Positions 32,246-45,790 of a DNA stretch of 64,000 nt are shown one piece after another. Position 1 is the first letter of the stretch, and each line of letters starts with the position of its first letter. The DNA is from Calliopsis andreniformis. Its lineage: Eukaryota > Arthropoda > Insecta > Hymenoptera > Andrenidae. The translations under genes were made by a program, and so were the position numbers. The DNA lies in the NCBI RefSeq assembly GCF_051401765.1, contig NW_027480531.1:930001-994000 (forward strand), in the 5' to 3' direction. The notes under the pieces are model-generated. The model had not been told where the DNA came from. It searched no databases and was given only the letters and a program-made list of their open reading frames with translations.

Positions 32246-35200
32246 GATTTAGGGTTGTGGATTGAGGACGAGGTCTGAGGGCTGAGTATAGATGTTTGAA
32301 GTCTGAGGATTGAGGATCGAGGATTGAGAATTGAGGATTGAGGATTGAGGATTGAAGATTGAGGATTCGGTATTGAGGATTGTAGAATGAGGATTGAGGA
32401 GTGAGGACTGAGGATTGAGGATTGCAGATTGAGGATTGAGGATTGAGGGTTGAGGATTGAGGATTGAGGATTGAGGATTGAGAATTGAGGATTGAGGATT
32501 GAAGATTGAGTTTTGAGGATTGAAGATTGAGGATTGAGTATTGAGGATTGAAGATTGAGGACTGAGTGTTGAGGGTTGAGTGATGAGAATTGATGTTAGT
32601 GGATTGAGATTTGAAGATTAAATAATGGGGATTGAGTATTGAAAACTGTGAATTGAGGATATTCTATTGAGGATTGAGGATTGACAATTGATTGTTGAGG
32701 ACTGAGGGCTGAAGATTGAGGATTCAGGATTGAGGCTTCAGGATTGAGGTTAGAGGACTGAGGATTGAGGATTGAGGATTCAGGCTTGAGGATTGAGGCT
32801 TGAGGATTGGAGATTGAGGATTGAGGATTGAGGATGTGGGCTGAGGGTTGAGGATTGTGGTTTGAGGACTGAGGACTGAGGATTGAGGATTGAGAGTTGA
32901 GGATTGAGGATTGAGGATAGAAGATAGAGGACTGGGTATTGAGGATTGAGGATTGAGTATTGAAGATTGAGGATTTGGGACTGAAGATTGAAGATTGAGG
33001 ATTTGGGAATGAGGATTGAATGTTGAGGATTGAGGATTGAGGATTGAGGATTCAGGATTGAGGATTGAGGATTGAAGATTGAGGATTGGGTATTGAGGAT
33101 TGAAGAATGAGGATTGAGGATTGAGGATTGAGGATTGAGGATTGAATACTGAGGGTTGAGGATTGAAGATTGACGATTGAGGATTGAGGATTGAGGACTG
33201 AGGATTGAGGGTTGAGGGTTGAGGATTGAAGATTGAGTATTGAGGATTGAAGATTGAGGATTGAGGATTGAGGATTGAGGATTGAGGATTGAAGATTGAG
33301 TATTGAGGATTGAAGATTAAGATTGAGGATTGAGGATTGAGGATTGAGGATTGAAGATTGAGGATTGGGGACTGAGTATTAATGGTTGAGTGATGAGAAT
33401 TGATGTTTGTGGATAGAGATCTGAAGATTGCAGATTGAGTATTGAGTATCGAAAACTGTGAATTGAGGATATTCTATTGAGGATTGAGGATTGACAACTG
33501 ATTGTTGAGGACTCAGGGCTCAAGATTGAGGATTCAGGATTGAGGATTCAGGATTGAGGTTTGAGGACTGAGAATTGAGGATTGGGTATTGGGGATTGAG
33601 GATTGAGCATTGAGGGTTGAATATTGATGAATGATGGTTGAGGATTGAAGATTGAGGGTTGTGGATTGAGGACGAGGACTGAGGGTTGGGTATTGATGCT
33701 TGAGGTCTGAGGGTTGAGGATTGAGGATTGCGAATTGAGGATTGAGGAATGAGGATTGAAGATTGAGGATTGGGTATTGAGGATTGAAGAATGAGGATTG
33801 AGGATTGAGGACTGAGGATTGAGGATTGAAGATAGAGTACTGTGGATTGAAGGTTGAGGATTGAGAATTGAGGATTGAGGATTGAGGATTGAAGATTGAG
33901 TATTGAGGACTGAAGATTGAGGATTGAGGATTGAGGATTGAGGATTGAGGATTGAGGATTGAGGATTGAGGATTGAGGATTGAGGATTGAGAATTGAGGG
34001 ATGAGGATGAGGGCTGAGGGTTGAGGGTTGAGGTTTGAGGACTGAGGTATGAGGATTGAGAATTGAGGGATGAGGATGAGGGCTGAGGGTTGAGGATTGA
34101 GGTTTGAGGACTGAGGCCTGAGGATTGAGGATTGAGGATTGAGGATTGAAGATTGAGGATTGGGTATTGAGGATTGAAGAATGAGGATTGAGGATTGAGG
34201 ATCGAGGATTGAGGATTGAAGATTGAGTATTGAGGATTGAAGATTGACGATTGAGGATTGAGAATTGAGGATTGAGAATTGAGGACTGAGGATTGAAGAT
34301 AGAGCATTGAGGATTGAAGGTTGAGGATTGAGGATTGAAGATTGTGGATTCGGGATTGAGGATTGAGGATTGAGGATTGAGGATTGAGGATTGAGGATTG
34401 AGGATTGAGGATTGAAGGTTGAATATTTATGAATGAAGATTGAGGATTGAGGGTTGAGGGTTGTGGATTGAGGACGAGGTCTGAGGGTTGGGTATTGATG
34501 CTTGAGGTCTGAGGATTGAGGATTGAGGACTGCGAATTGATGATGGAGGATTGAGGATTGAGGATTGAGGATTGCGGATTGAGGATTGAGGATTGAAGAT
34601 TGAGGATTGAGGGTTGAGGATTGAGGATTGAAGATAGAGTATTGAGGATTGAAGATTGAGGATTGAGGATTGAGGATTGAGGATTGAGGATTGAAGATTG
34701 AGTATTGAGGATTGAAGATTGAGGTTTGAGGACTGAGGATTGAGAATTGAGGATTGAGGATTGAGGATCGAGGATTTAGGACTGAGGATTGAGGATTGAG
34801 AGTTGAGGGATGAGGATGAGGGCTGAGGGTTGAGGATTGAGGTTTGAGGACTGAGGAATGAGGATTGAGGATTGAGGATTGAGGATTGAAGATTGAGGAT
34901 TGGGTATTGAGGATTGAAGAATGAGGATTGAGGATTGAGGATTGTGGATTGAGAATTGAAGATTGAGTATTGAGGATTGAAGATAGACGATTGAGGCTTG
35001 AGAATTGAGGATTGAGAATTGAGGACTGAGGATTGAAGAATGAGCATTGAAGATTGTGGATTGAGGATTGAGGATTGAGGATTGAGGATTGAAGATTGAG
35101 GATTGTGGACTGAGTGTTGAGGGTTGAGTGATGAGAATTGACGTTTGTGAATAGAGATTTGAAGACTGCAGGTTGATTATTGAGTATTGAAACCTGTGAA

Positions 35201-38200
35201 TTGAGGATGTTCTATTGAGGATTGAGGATTGACAACTGATTGTTGAGGACTCAGGGCTGAAGATTGAGGATTCAGGATTGAGGATTCAGGATTGAGGTTT
35301 GAGGACTGAGGATTGAGGATTGGGTATTGGGGATTGAGGATTGAGGATTGAGGGTTGGGGATTGAGGATTGAGGATTGAGGATTGAAGATTGAATATTAA
35401 TGATTGAAGATTGAGGATTGAGGATTTAGGGTTGTGGATTGAGGACGAGGTCTGAGGGCTGAGTATAGATGTTTGAAGTCTGAGGATTGAGGATCGAGGA
35501 TTGAGAATTGAGGATTGAGGATTGAGGATTGAAGATTGAGGATTCGGTATTTAGGATTGAAGAATGAGGATTGAGGAGTGAGGACTGAGGATTGAGGATT
35601 GCAGATTGAGTATTGAGGATTGAGGATTGGGTATTGAGGATTGAAGAATGAGGATTGAGGATTGAGGGTTGAGGATTGAGGATTGAAGATTGAAGATTGA
35701 GGATTTGGGAATGAGGATTGAAGGTTGAGGATTGAGGATTGAGGTTGAGGATTCAGGATTGAGGATTGAGGATTGAAGATTGAGGATTGGGTATTGAGGA
35801 TTGAAGAATGAGGATTGAGGATTGAGGATTGAGGATTGAGGATTGAATATTGAGGGTTGAGGATTGAAGATTGACGATTGAGGATTGAGGATTGAGGACT
35901 GAGGATTGAGGATTGAGGGTTGAGGATTGAAGATTGAGTATTGAGGATTGAAGATTGAGGATTGAGGATTGAGGATTGAGGATTGAGGATTGAAGATTGA
36001 GTATTGAGGATTGAAGATTAAGATTGAGGATTGTGGATTGAGGATTGAGGATTGAAGATTGAGGATTGGGGACTGAGTATTGATGGTTGAGTGATGAGAA
36101 TTGATGTTTGTGGATAGAGATCTGAAGATTGCAGATTGAGTACTGAGTATTGAAAACTGTGAATTGAGGATATTCTATTGAGGATTGAGGATTGACAACT
36201 GATTGTTGAGGACTCAGGGCTGAAGATTGAGGATTCAGGATTGAGGATTCAGGATTGAGGTTTGAGGACTGAGGATTGAGGATTGGGTATTGGGGATTGA
36301 GGATTGAGGATTGAGGGTTGGGGATTGAGGTTTGAGGACTGAGGAATGAGGATTGAGGATTGAGGATTGAGGATTGAAGATTGAGGATTGGGTATTGAGG
36401 ATTGAAGAATGAGGATTGAGGATTGAGGATTGTGGATTGAGAATTGAAGATTGAGTATTGAGGATTGAAGATAGACGATTGAGGCTTGAGAATTGAGGAT
36501 TGAGAATTGAGGACTGAGGATTGAGGATTGAGGATTGAAGATTGAGGATTGGGTATTGAGGATTGAACATTGAGGATTGATGATTGAGTATTGAGGATTG
36601 AATATTGATGATTGAAGATTGAGGATCGAGGATTGAGGGTTGTGGATTGAGGACGAGGACTGAGGGTTGAGTATTGATGTTTGAGGTCTGAGGATTCAGG
36701 ATTGAGGATTGAGAATTGCGGCCTGAGGCTTGAGGATAGAAGATTGAGGATTGGGTGTTGAGGATTGAAGAATGAGGATTGAGGATTGGGGATTGAGGAT
36801 TGAAGATTGGTTATTGAGGATTGAAGATTGAGGATCGAGGATTGAGGATTGAGGATTGAGGATTGAGGATTGAGGATTGAGGATTGAGGATTGAGGATTG
36901 AGAATTGAAGATTGAGGAATGAGGATTGAGGGTTGTGGATTGAGGACGAGGACTGAGGGTTGAGTATTGATGTTTGAGGTCTGAGGATTGAGGATTGAGG
37001 TTATAGAATTGAGGATTGAGGATTGAGGATTGAAGATTGAGGATAGGGTACTGAGGATTGAAGAATGAGGATTGAGGATTGAGGATTGAGTATTGAGGAT
37101 TGAAGATTGAGTATTGAGGATTGAAGATTGAGGATTGAGGATTGAGTATTGAAGATTGAGGATTTGGGACTGAGGATTGAAGATTGAGGATTGAGGATTG
37201 AGGATTGAGGATTGAGGATTGGGTATTGAGGATTGAAGAATGAGGATTGAGGATTGAGGATTGAGGATTGAGGATTGAAGATTGAAGATTGAGGATTTGG
37301 GAATGAGGATTGAAGGTTGAGGATTGAGGATTGAGGATTCAGGATTGAGGATTGAGGATTGAAGATTGAGGATTGGGTATTGAGGATTGAAGAATGAGGA
37401 TTGAGGATTGAGGATTGAGGATTGAGGATTGAATATTGAGGGTTGAGGATTGAAGATTGACGATTGAGGATTGAGGATTGAGGACTGAGGATTGAGGATT
37501 GAGGGTTGAGGATTGAAGATTGAGTATTGAGGATTGAAGATTGAGGATTGAGGATTGAGGATTGAGGATTGAGGATTGAAGATTGAGTATTGAGGATTGA
37601 AGATTAAGATTGAGGATTGAGGATTGAGGATTGAGGATTGAAGATTGAGGATTGGGGACTGAGTATTGATGGTTGAGTGATGAGAATTGATGTTTGTGGA
37701 TAGAGATCTGAAGATTGCAGGTTGAGTATTGAGTATTGAAAACTGTGAATTGAGGATATTCTATTGAGGATTGAGGATTGACAACTGATTGTTGAGGACT
37801 CAGGGCTGAAGATTGAGGATTCAGGATTGAGGATTCAGGATTGAGGTTTGAGGACTGAGGATTGAGGATTGGGTATTGGGGATTGAGGATTGAGGATTGA
37901 GGGTTGGGGATTGAGGATTGAGGATTGAGGATTGAAGATTGAATATTAATGATTGAAGATTGAGAATTAAGGATTTAGGGTTGTGGATTGAGGACGAGGG
38001 CTGAGGGCTGAGTATTGATGTATGAGGTCTGAGGATTGAGGATTGAGGATTGAGAATTGCGGATTGAGGCTTGAGGATAGAAGATTGAGGATTGGGTGTT
38101 GAGGATTGAAGAATGAGGATTGAGGATTGGGGATTGAGGATTGAAGATTGGTTATTGAGGATTGAAGATTGAGGATCGAGGATTGAGGATTGAGGATTGA

Positions 38201-38660
38201 GGATTGAGGATTGAGGATTGATGATTGAATATTTAAGACTGAGTGTTGAGGGTTGAGTGATGAGAATTGATGTTTGTGGGTAGAGATTTGAAGATTGCAG
38301 ATTGAGTATTGAGTATTGAAATGTGTGAATTGATGATATTCTATTGAGGATTGAGGATTGACAGCTGATTGTTGAGGACTGAGGGCTGATGGTTGAGGAT
38401 TCAGGATTGAGGATTCAGGATTGAGGTTTGAGGACTGAGGATTGAGGATTGAGGATTGAGGATTGAGGATTGAGAATTGAAGATTGAGGAATGAGGATTG
38501 AGGGTTGTGGATTGTGGACGAGGACTGAGGGTTGAGTATTGATGTTTGAGGTCTGAGGATTGAGGATTGAGGTTTGAGAATTGAGGATTGAGGATTGAGG
38601 ATTGAAGATTGAGGATAGGGTACTGAGGATTGAAGAATGAGGATTGAGGATTGAGGATTG

Positions 38661-41600
38661 AGTATTGAGGATTGAAGATTGAGTATTGAGGATTGAAGAT
38701 TGAGGATTGAGGATTGAGTATTGAAGATTGAGGATTTGGGACTGAGGATTGAAGATTGAGGATTGAGGATTGAGGATTGAGGATTGAGGATTGGGTATTG
38801 AGGATTGAAGAATGAGGATTGAGGATTGAGGATTGAGGATTGAGGATTGAAGATTGAAGATTGAGGATTTGGGAATGAGGATTGAAGGTTGAGGATTGAG
38901 GATTGAGGATTGAGGATTCAGGATTGAGGATTGAGGATTGAAGATTGAGGATTGGGGATTGAGGATTGAAGATTGAGTATTGAGGATTGAAGATTAAGAT
39001 TGAGGATTGAGGATTGAGGATTGAGGATTGAAGATTGAGGATTGGGGACTGAGTATTGATGGTTGAGTGATGAGAATTGATGTTTGTGTATAGAGATCTG
39101 AAGATTGCAGATTGAGTATTGAGTATTGAAAACTGTGAATTGAGGATAATCTATTGAGGATTGAGGATTGACAACTGATTGTTGAGGACTCAGTTCTGAA
39201 GATTGAGGATTCAGGATTGAGGATTCAGGATTGAGGTTTGAGGACTGAGGATTGAGGATTGGGTATTGGGGATTGAGGATTGAGGATTGAGGGTTGGGGA
39301 TTGAGGATTGAGGATTGAGGATTGAAGATTGAATATTAATGATTGAAGATTGAGGATTGAGGATTGAGGGTTGTGGATTGAGGACGAGGTCTGAGGGCTG
39401 AGTATAGGTGTTTGAAGTCTGAGGATTGAGGATCGAGGATTGAGAATTGAGGATTGAGGATTGAGGATTGAAGATTGAGGATTCGGTTTTGAGGATTGAA
39501 GAATGAGGATTGAGGAGTGAGGACTGAGGATTGAGGATTGCAGATTGAGTATTGAGGATTGAAGATTGAGGATTGAGGATTGAGGGTTGAGGATTGGGGA
39601 TTGAGGATTGAGGATTGAGAATTGAGTATTGAGGATTGAAGATTGAGTTTTGAGGATTGAAGATTGAGGATTGAGTGTTGAGGATTGAAGATTGAGGACT
39701 GAGTGTTGAGGGTTGAGTGATGAGAATTGATGTTAGTGGATTGAGATTTGAAGATTAAATAATGGGGATTGAGTATTGAAAACTGTGAATTGAGGATATT
39801 CTATTGAGGATTGAGGATTGACAATTGATTGTTGAGGACTGAGGGCTGAAGATTGAGGATTCAGGATTGAGGCATCAGGATTGAGGTTAGGGGACTGAGG
39901 ATTGAGGATTGAGGATTCAGGCTTGAGGATTGAGGCTTGAGGATTGGAGATTGAGGATTGAGGATTGAGGATGTGGGCTGAGGGTTGAGGATTGTGGTTT
40001 GAGGACTGAGGACTGAGGATTGAGGATTGAGAGTTGAGTATTGAGGATTGAGGATTGAAGATTGAGGACTGGGTATTGAGGATTGAGGATTGAGGGTTGA
40101 GGATTGAGGATTGAGGATTGAAGATTGAGTATTGAGGATTGAAGATTGTGGATTGAGGATTGAGGATTGAGGATTGCGGATTGAAGATTGAGGATTGGGT
40201 ATTGAGGATTGAAGAATGAGGATTGAGGGTTGAGGATTGAGGATTGAGGATTGAAGATTGGGTATTGATGATTGAAGATTCAGTATTGAGGATTGAAGAT
40301 TGAGAATTGATGGTTGAGTATTGCACATTGAGGACTGAGTGTTGAGGGTTGAGTGATGAGAATTGATGTTTGTGGATAGAGATCTGAAGATTGCAGATTG
40401 AGTATTGAGTATTGAAATCTGTGACTTGATGATATTCTATTGAGGATTGAGGATTGACGTCTGATTGTTGAGGTCTGAGGTCTGAAGCTTGAGGATTCAG
40501 GATTGAGGATTCAGGATTGAGGATTCGGGATAGAGGTTTGAGAACTGAGGAATGAGGGTTGAGGACTGAGGATTGAGGATTGACGCTTGAGGATTGAGGG
40601 TTGAGAATGGAGGATTGAAGAGAGAGGACTGAGTGTTGAGGGTTGAGTGTTGAGAATTGATGTTTGAGGATTGAGATTTGATTATTGAAAGTTGTGGATT
40701 GAGTATTGAACCATGAGAATTCAGGATATTCTGTTGAGTATTGAGAATTGAGTGTTGATGGTTGATTATTGAGGATTGAGGATTGATGATTGAGGATTGA
40801 GGATTGAGTATTGAAGATTGGGGATTGGTGATTGAAGATTCAGTATTGAGGATTGAAGATTGAGAATTGATGATTGAGTATTGAACATTGAGGACTGAGT
40901 GTTGAGGGTTGAGCGATGAGAATTGATGTTTGTGGATAGAGATCTGAAGATTGTAGATTGAATATTGAGTATTGAAAACTGTGAATTGATGATATTCTAT
41001 TGAGGATTGAGTACTGACGTCTGATTGTTGAGGTCTGAAGTCTGAAGAATGAGGATTCAGGATTGAGGTTAGAGGACTGAGGATTGAGGATTGAGGATTC
41101 AGGCTTGAGGACTGAGGCTTGAGGATTGAAGATTGAGGATTGAGGATTGAGGATGAGGGCTGAGGGTTGAGGATTGAGGCTTGAGGACTGAGGACTGAGG
41201 ATTGAGGATTGAGAGTTGAGGATTGAGGATTGAAGATTGGAGATTGAGGATTGGGTATTGAGGATTGAGGATTGAGTATTGAAGATTGAGGATTTGGGAC
41301 TGAGGATTGAAGATTGAGGATTGAGGATTGAGGATTAAGGATTGAGGACTGAGGATTGAGGATTGAATATCGAGGATTGGGTATTGAGGATTGAAGAATG
41401 AGGATTGAGGATTGAGGATTGAGGATTGAGGATTGAAGATGGAGTATTGAGGATTGAAGATTGTCGATTGAGGATTGAGGATTGAGGATTGAGGATTGAG
41501 GGTTGAGAATTGAAGATTGAGTATTGAGGATTGAAGATGGAGGATTGAGGATTGAGGATCGAGGATTGAAGATTGAAGATTGAGTATTGAGGATTGACGA

Positions 41601-41833
41601 TTAAGATTGAGGATTGAGGATTGAGGATTGAGGATTGAAGATTGAGGATTGCGGACTGAGTATTGAGGGTTGAGTGATGAGAATTGATGTTTGTGGATAG
41701 AGATCGGAAGATTGCAGATTGAGTATTGAGTATTGAAAACTGTGAATTGAAGATATTCTATTGAGGATTGAGGATTGACAACTGATTGTTGAGGACTCAG
41801 GGCTGAAGATTGAGGATTGAGGATTGAGGATTG
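38661..41833. repeat. 3,173-bp tandem duplication, left copy
   Basis: This block carries kappa, zeta, eta, theta, iota and lambda landmarks. All reappear exactly 3,173 bp later (for example zeta 39,796 and 42,969; eta 40,432 and 43,605). The left edge is marked by the GAGTATTGAGG series at 38,661, matched by the join at 41,834. The duplication is found only in B2; B1 and B3 have a single set. Confidence 0.9.
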
Positions 41834-44800
41834 AGTATTGAGGATTGAAGATTGAGTATTGAGGATTGAAGATTGAGGATTGAGGATTGAGTATTGAAGA
41901 TTGAGGATTTGGGACTGAGGATTGAAGATTGAGGATTGAGGATTGAGGATTGAGGATTGAGGATTGGGTATTGAGGATTGAAGAATGAGGATTGAGGATT
42001 GAGGATTGAGGATTGAGGATTGAAGATTGAAGATTGAGGATTTGGGAATGAGGATTGAAGGTTGAGGATTGAGGATTGAGGATTGAGGATTCAGGATTGA
42101 GGATTGAGGATTGAAGATTGAGGATTGGGGATTGAGGATTGAAGATTGAGTATTGAGGATTGAAGATTAAGATTGAGGATTGAGGATTGAGGATTGAGGA
42201 TTGAAGATTGAGGATTGGGGACTGAGTATTGATGGTTGAGTGATGAGAATTGATGTTTGTGTATAGAGATCTGAAGATTGCAGATTGAGTATTGAGTATT
42301 GAAAACTGTGAATTGAGGATAATCTATTGAGGATTGAGGATTGACAACTGATTGTTGAGGACTCAGTTCTGAAGATTGAGGATTCAGGATTGAGGATTCA
42401 GGATTGAGGTTTGAGGACTGAGGATTGAGGATTGGGTATTGGGGATTGAGGATTGAGGATTGAGGGTTGGGGATTGAGGATTGAGGATTGAGGATTGAAG
42501 ATTGAATATTAATGATTGAAGATTGAGGATTGAGGATTGAGGGTTGTGGATTGAGGACGAGGTCTGAGGGCTGAGTATAGGTGTTTGAAGTCTGAGGATT
42601 GAGGATCGAGGATTGAGAATTGAGGATTGAGGATTGAGGATTGAAGATTGAGGATTCGGTTTTGAGGATTGAAGAATGAGGATTGAGGAGTGAGGACTGA
42701 GGATTGAGGATTGCAGATTGAGTATTGAGGATTGAAGATTGAGGATTGAGGATTGAGGGTTGAGGATTGGGGATTGAGGATTGAGGATTGAGAATTGAGT
42801 ATTGAGGATTGAAGATTGAGTTTTGAGGATTGAAGATTGAGGATTGAGTGTTGAGGATTGAAGATTGAGGACTGAGTGTTGAGGGTTGAGTGATGAGAAT
42901 TGATGTTAGTGGATTGAGATTTGAAGATTAAATAATGGGGATTGAGTATTGAAAACTGTGAATTGAGGATATTCTATTGAGGATTGAGGATTGACAATTG
43001 ATTGTTGAGGACTGAGGGCTGAAGATTGAGGATTCAGGATTGAGGCATCAGGATTGAGGTTAGGGGACTGAGGATTGAGGATTGAGGATTCAGGCTTGAG
43101 GATTGAGGCTTGAGGATTGGAGATTGAGGATTGAGGATTGAGGATGTGGGCTGAGGGTTGAGGATTGTGGTTTGAGGACTGAGGACTGAGGATTGAGGAT
43201 TGAGAGTTGAGTATTGAGGATTGAGGATTGAAGATTGAGGACTGGGTATTGAGGATTGAGGATTGAGGGTTGAGGATTGAGGATTGAGGATTGAAGATTG
43301 AGTATTGAGGATTGAAGATTGTGGATTGAGGATTGAGGATTGAGGATTGCGGATTGAAGATTGAGGATTGGGTATTGAGGATTGAAGAATGAGGATTGAG
43401 GGTTGAGGATTGAGGATTGAGGATTGAAGATTGGGTATTGATGATTGAAGATTCAGTATTGAGGATTGAAGATTGAGAATTGATGGTTGAGTATTGCACA
43501 TTGAGGACTGAGTGTTGAGGGTTGAGTGATGAGAATTGATGTTTGTGGATAGAGATCTGAAGATTGCAGATTGAGTATTGAGTATTGAAATCTGTGACTT
43601 GATGATATTCTATTGAGGATTGAGGATTGACGTCTGATTGTTGAGGTCTGAGGTCTGAAGCTTGAGGATTCAGGATTGAGGATTCAGGATTGAGGATTCG
43701 GGATAGAGGTTTGAGAACTGAGGAATGAGGGTTGAGGACTGAGGATTGAGGATTGACGCTTGAGGATTGAGGGTTGAGAATGGAGGATTGAAGAGAGAGG
43801 ACTGAGTGTTGAGGGTTGAGTGTTGAGAATTGATGTTTGAGGATTGAGATTTGATTATTGAAAGTTGTGGATTGAGTATTGAACCATGAGAATTCAGGAT
43901 ATTCTGTTGAGTATTGAGAATTGAGTGTTGATGGTTGATTATTGAGGATTGAGGATTGATGATTGAGGATTGAGGATTGAGTATTGAAGATTGGGGATTG
44001 GTGATTGAAGATTCAGTATTGAGGATTGAAGATTGAGAATTGATGATTGAGTATTGAACATTGAGGACTGAGTGTTGAGGGTTGAGCGATGAGAATTGAT
44101 GTTTGTGGATAGAGATCTGAAGATTGTAGATTGAATATTGAGTATTGAAAACTGTGAATTGATGATATTCTATTGAGGATTGAGTACTGACGTCTGATTG
44201 TTGAGGTCTGAAGTCTGAAGAATGAGGATTCAGGATTGAGGTTAGAGGACTGAGGATTGAGGATTGAGGATTCAGGCTTGAGGACTGAGGCTTGAGGATT
44301 GAAGATTGAGGATTGAGGATTGAGGATGAGGGCTGAGGGTTGAGGATTGAGGCTTGAGGACTGAGGACTGAGGATTGAGGATTGAGAGTTGAGGATTGAG
44401 GATTGAAGATTGGAGATTGAGGATTGGGTATTGAGGATTGAGGATTGAGTATTGAAGATTGAGGATTTGGGACTGAGGATTGAAGATTGAGGATTGAGGA
44501 TTGAGGATTAAGGATTGAGGACTGAGGATTGAGGATTGAATATCGAGGATTGGGTATTGAGGATTGAAGAATGAGGATTGAGGATTGAGGATTGAGGATT
44601 GAGGATTGAAGATGGAGTATTGAGGATTGAAGATTGTCGATTGAGGATTGAGGATTGAGGATTGAGGATTGAGGGTTGAGAATTGAAGATTGAGTATTGA
44701 GGATTGAAGATGGAGGATTGAGGATTGAGGATCGAGGATTGAAGATTGAAGATTGAGTATTGAGGATTGACGATTAAGATTGAGGATTGAGGATTGAGGA

Positions 44801-45006
44801 TTGAGGATTGAAGATTGAGGATTGCGGACTGAGTATTGAGGGTTGAGTGATGAGAATTGATGTTTGTGGATAGAGATCGGAAGATTGCAGATTGAGTATT
44901 GAGTATTGAAAACTGTGAATTGAAGATATTCTATTGAGGATTGAGGATTGACAACTGATTGTTGAGGACTCAGGGCTGAAGATTGAGGATTGAGGATTGA
45001 GGATTC
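41834..45006. repeat. 3,173-bp tandem duplication, right copy
   Basis: This is the second copy of the kappa-to-lambda set. At the join (about 41,815-41,834) the lambda flank changes abruptly from its normal continuation, which would reach ATTCAGG as at 45,003, to the GAGTATTGAGG series found upstream of kappa. Both copies share B2/B3-type markers such as GGTTTTGAGG (39,486 and 42,659) and GTATAGGTG, so they are near-identical and the event looks recent. Confidence 0.9.
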
Positions 45007-45774
45007 AGGATTGAGGTTTGAGGACTGAGGATTGAGGATTGGGTATTGGGTTTGAGGATTGAGGATTGAGGGTTGGGGATTGAGGATTGAGGATTGAGGA
45101 TTGAAGATTGAATATTAATGATTGAAGATTGAGGACTGAGGATTGAGGGTTGTGGATTGAGGACGAGGACTGAGGGCTGAGTATTGATTACTGAAGTCTG
45201 AGGATTGAGGGTTGAGGATTGAGATTTGAGGATTGAGGATTGAGGATTGAGGATTGTAGATTGAGGATTCGGTATTGAGGATTGAAGAATGAGGATTGAG
45301 GAGTGAGGACTGAGGATTGAGGATTGCAGATTGAGTATTGAGGATTGAAGATTGAGGATTGAGGATTGAGGGTTGAGGATTGAGGATTGAGGATTGAAGA
45401 TTGAGTATTGAGGATTGAAGATTGTGGATTGAGGATTGAGGATTGAGGATTGCGGATTGAAGGTTGAGGATTGGGGATTGAGGATTGACGATTGAGGATT
45501 GAGCATTGAGGACTGAGTATTGGGGATTGAGCATTGAAGATTGAGTATTGAGGATTGAAGATTGAGGTTTGAGGACTGAGGATTGAGAATTGAGGATTGA
45601 GGATTGAGGATCGAGGATTTAGGATTGAGGATTGAGGATTGAGAATTGAGGGATGAGGATGAGGGCTGAGGGTTGAGGATTGAGGTTTGAGGACTGAGGA
45701 ATGAGGATTGAGGATTGAGGATTGAGGATTGAAGATTGAGGATTGGGTATTGAGGATTGAAGAATGAGGATTGA

Positions 45775-45790
45775 GGATTGAGGATTGAGG
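45775..45790. other. Deletion join in B2 removing a gamma landmark
   Basis: To the left the sequence equals B1 near 30,300, 15,480 bp earlier. To the right it equals the beta flank near 58,915. The interval from lambda (44,926) to zeta (46,671) is 1,745 bp, against 3,213 bp in B1, and no gamma landmark remains. The following beta shares GTACTGTGTATTG with the beta at 59,173. Confidence 0.78.

Larger units (their letters stand above)
25562..37868. repeat. Family B higher-order repeat, copy B1
   Basis: Landmark order is alpha 26,029, kappa 26,839, zeta 27,489, eta 28,125, theta 28,419, iota 28,685, lambda 29,446, gamma 30,570, beta 31,953, zeta 32,659, beta 33,469, gamma 35,207, beta 36,170, beta 37,756. 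The next alpha, at 38,336, is 12,307 bp on. Private single-base differences from B2 and B3 include GTCAATTG for GTGAATTG near 26,829, GATAGGGGATT for GATTGGGGATT near 28,510, and GAGGTTTGAGG for GAGGATTGAGG near 28,460. The alpha-to-lambda part has the same spacings as in B2 and B3. Confidence 0.9.
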
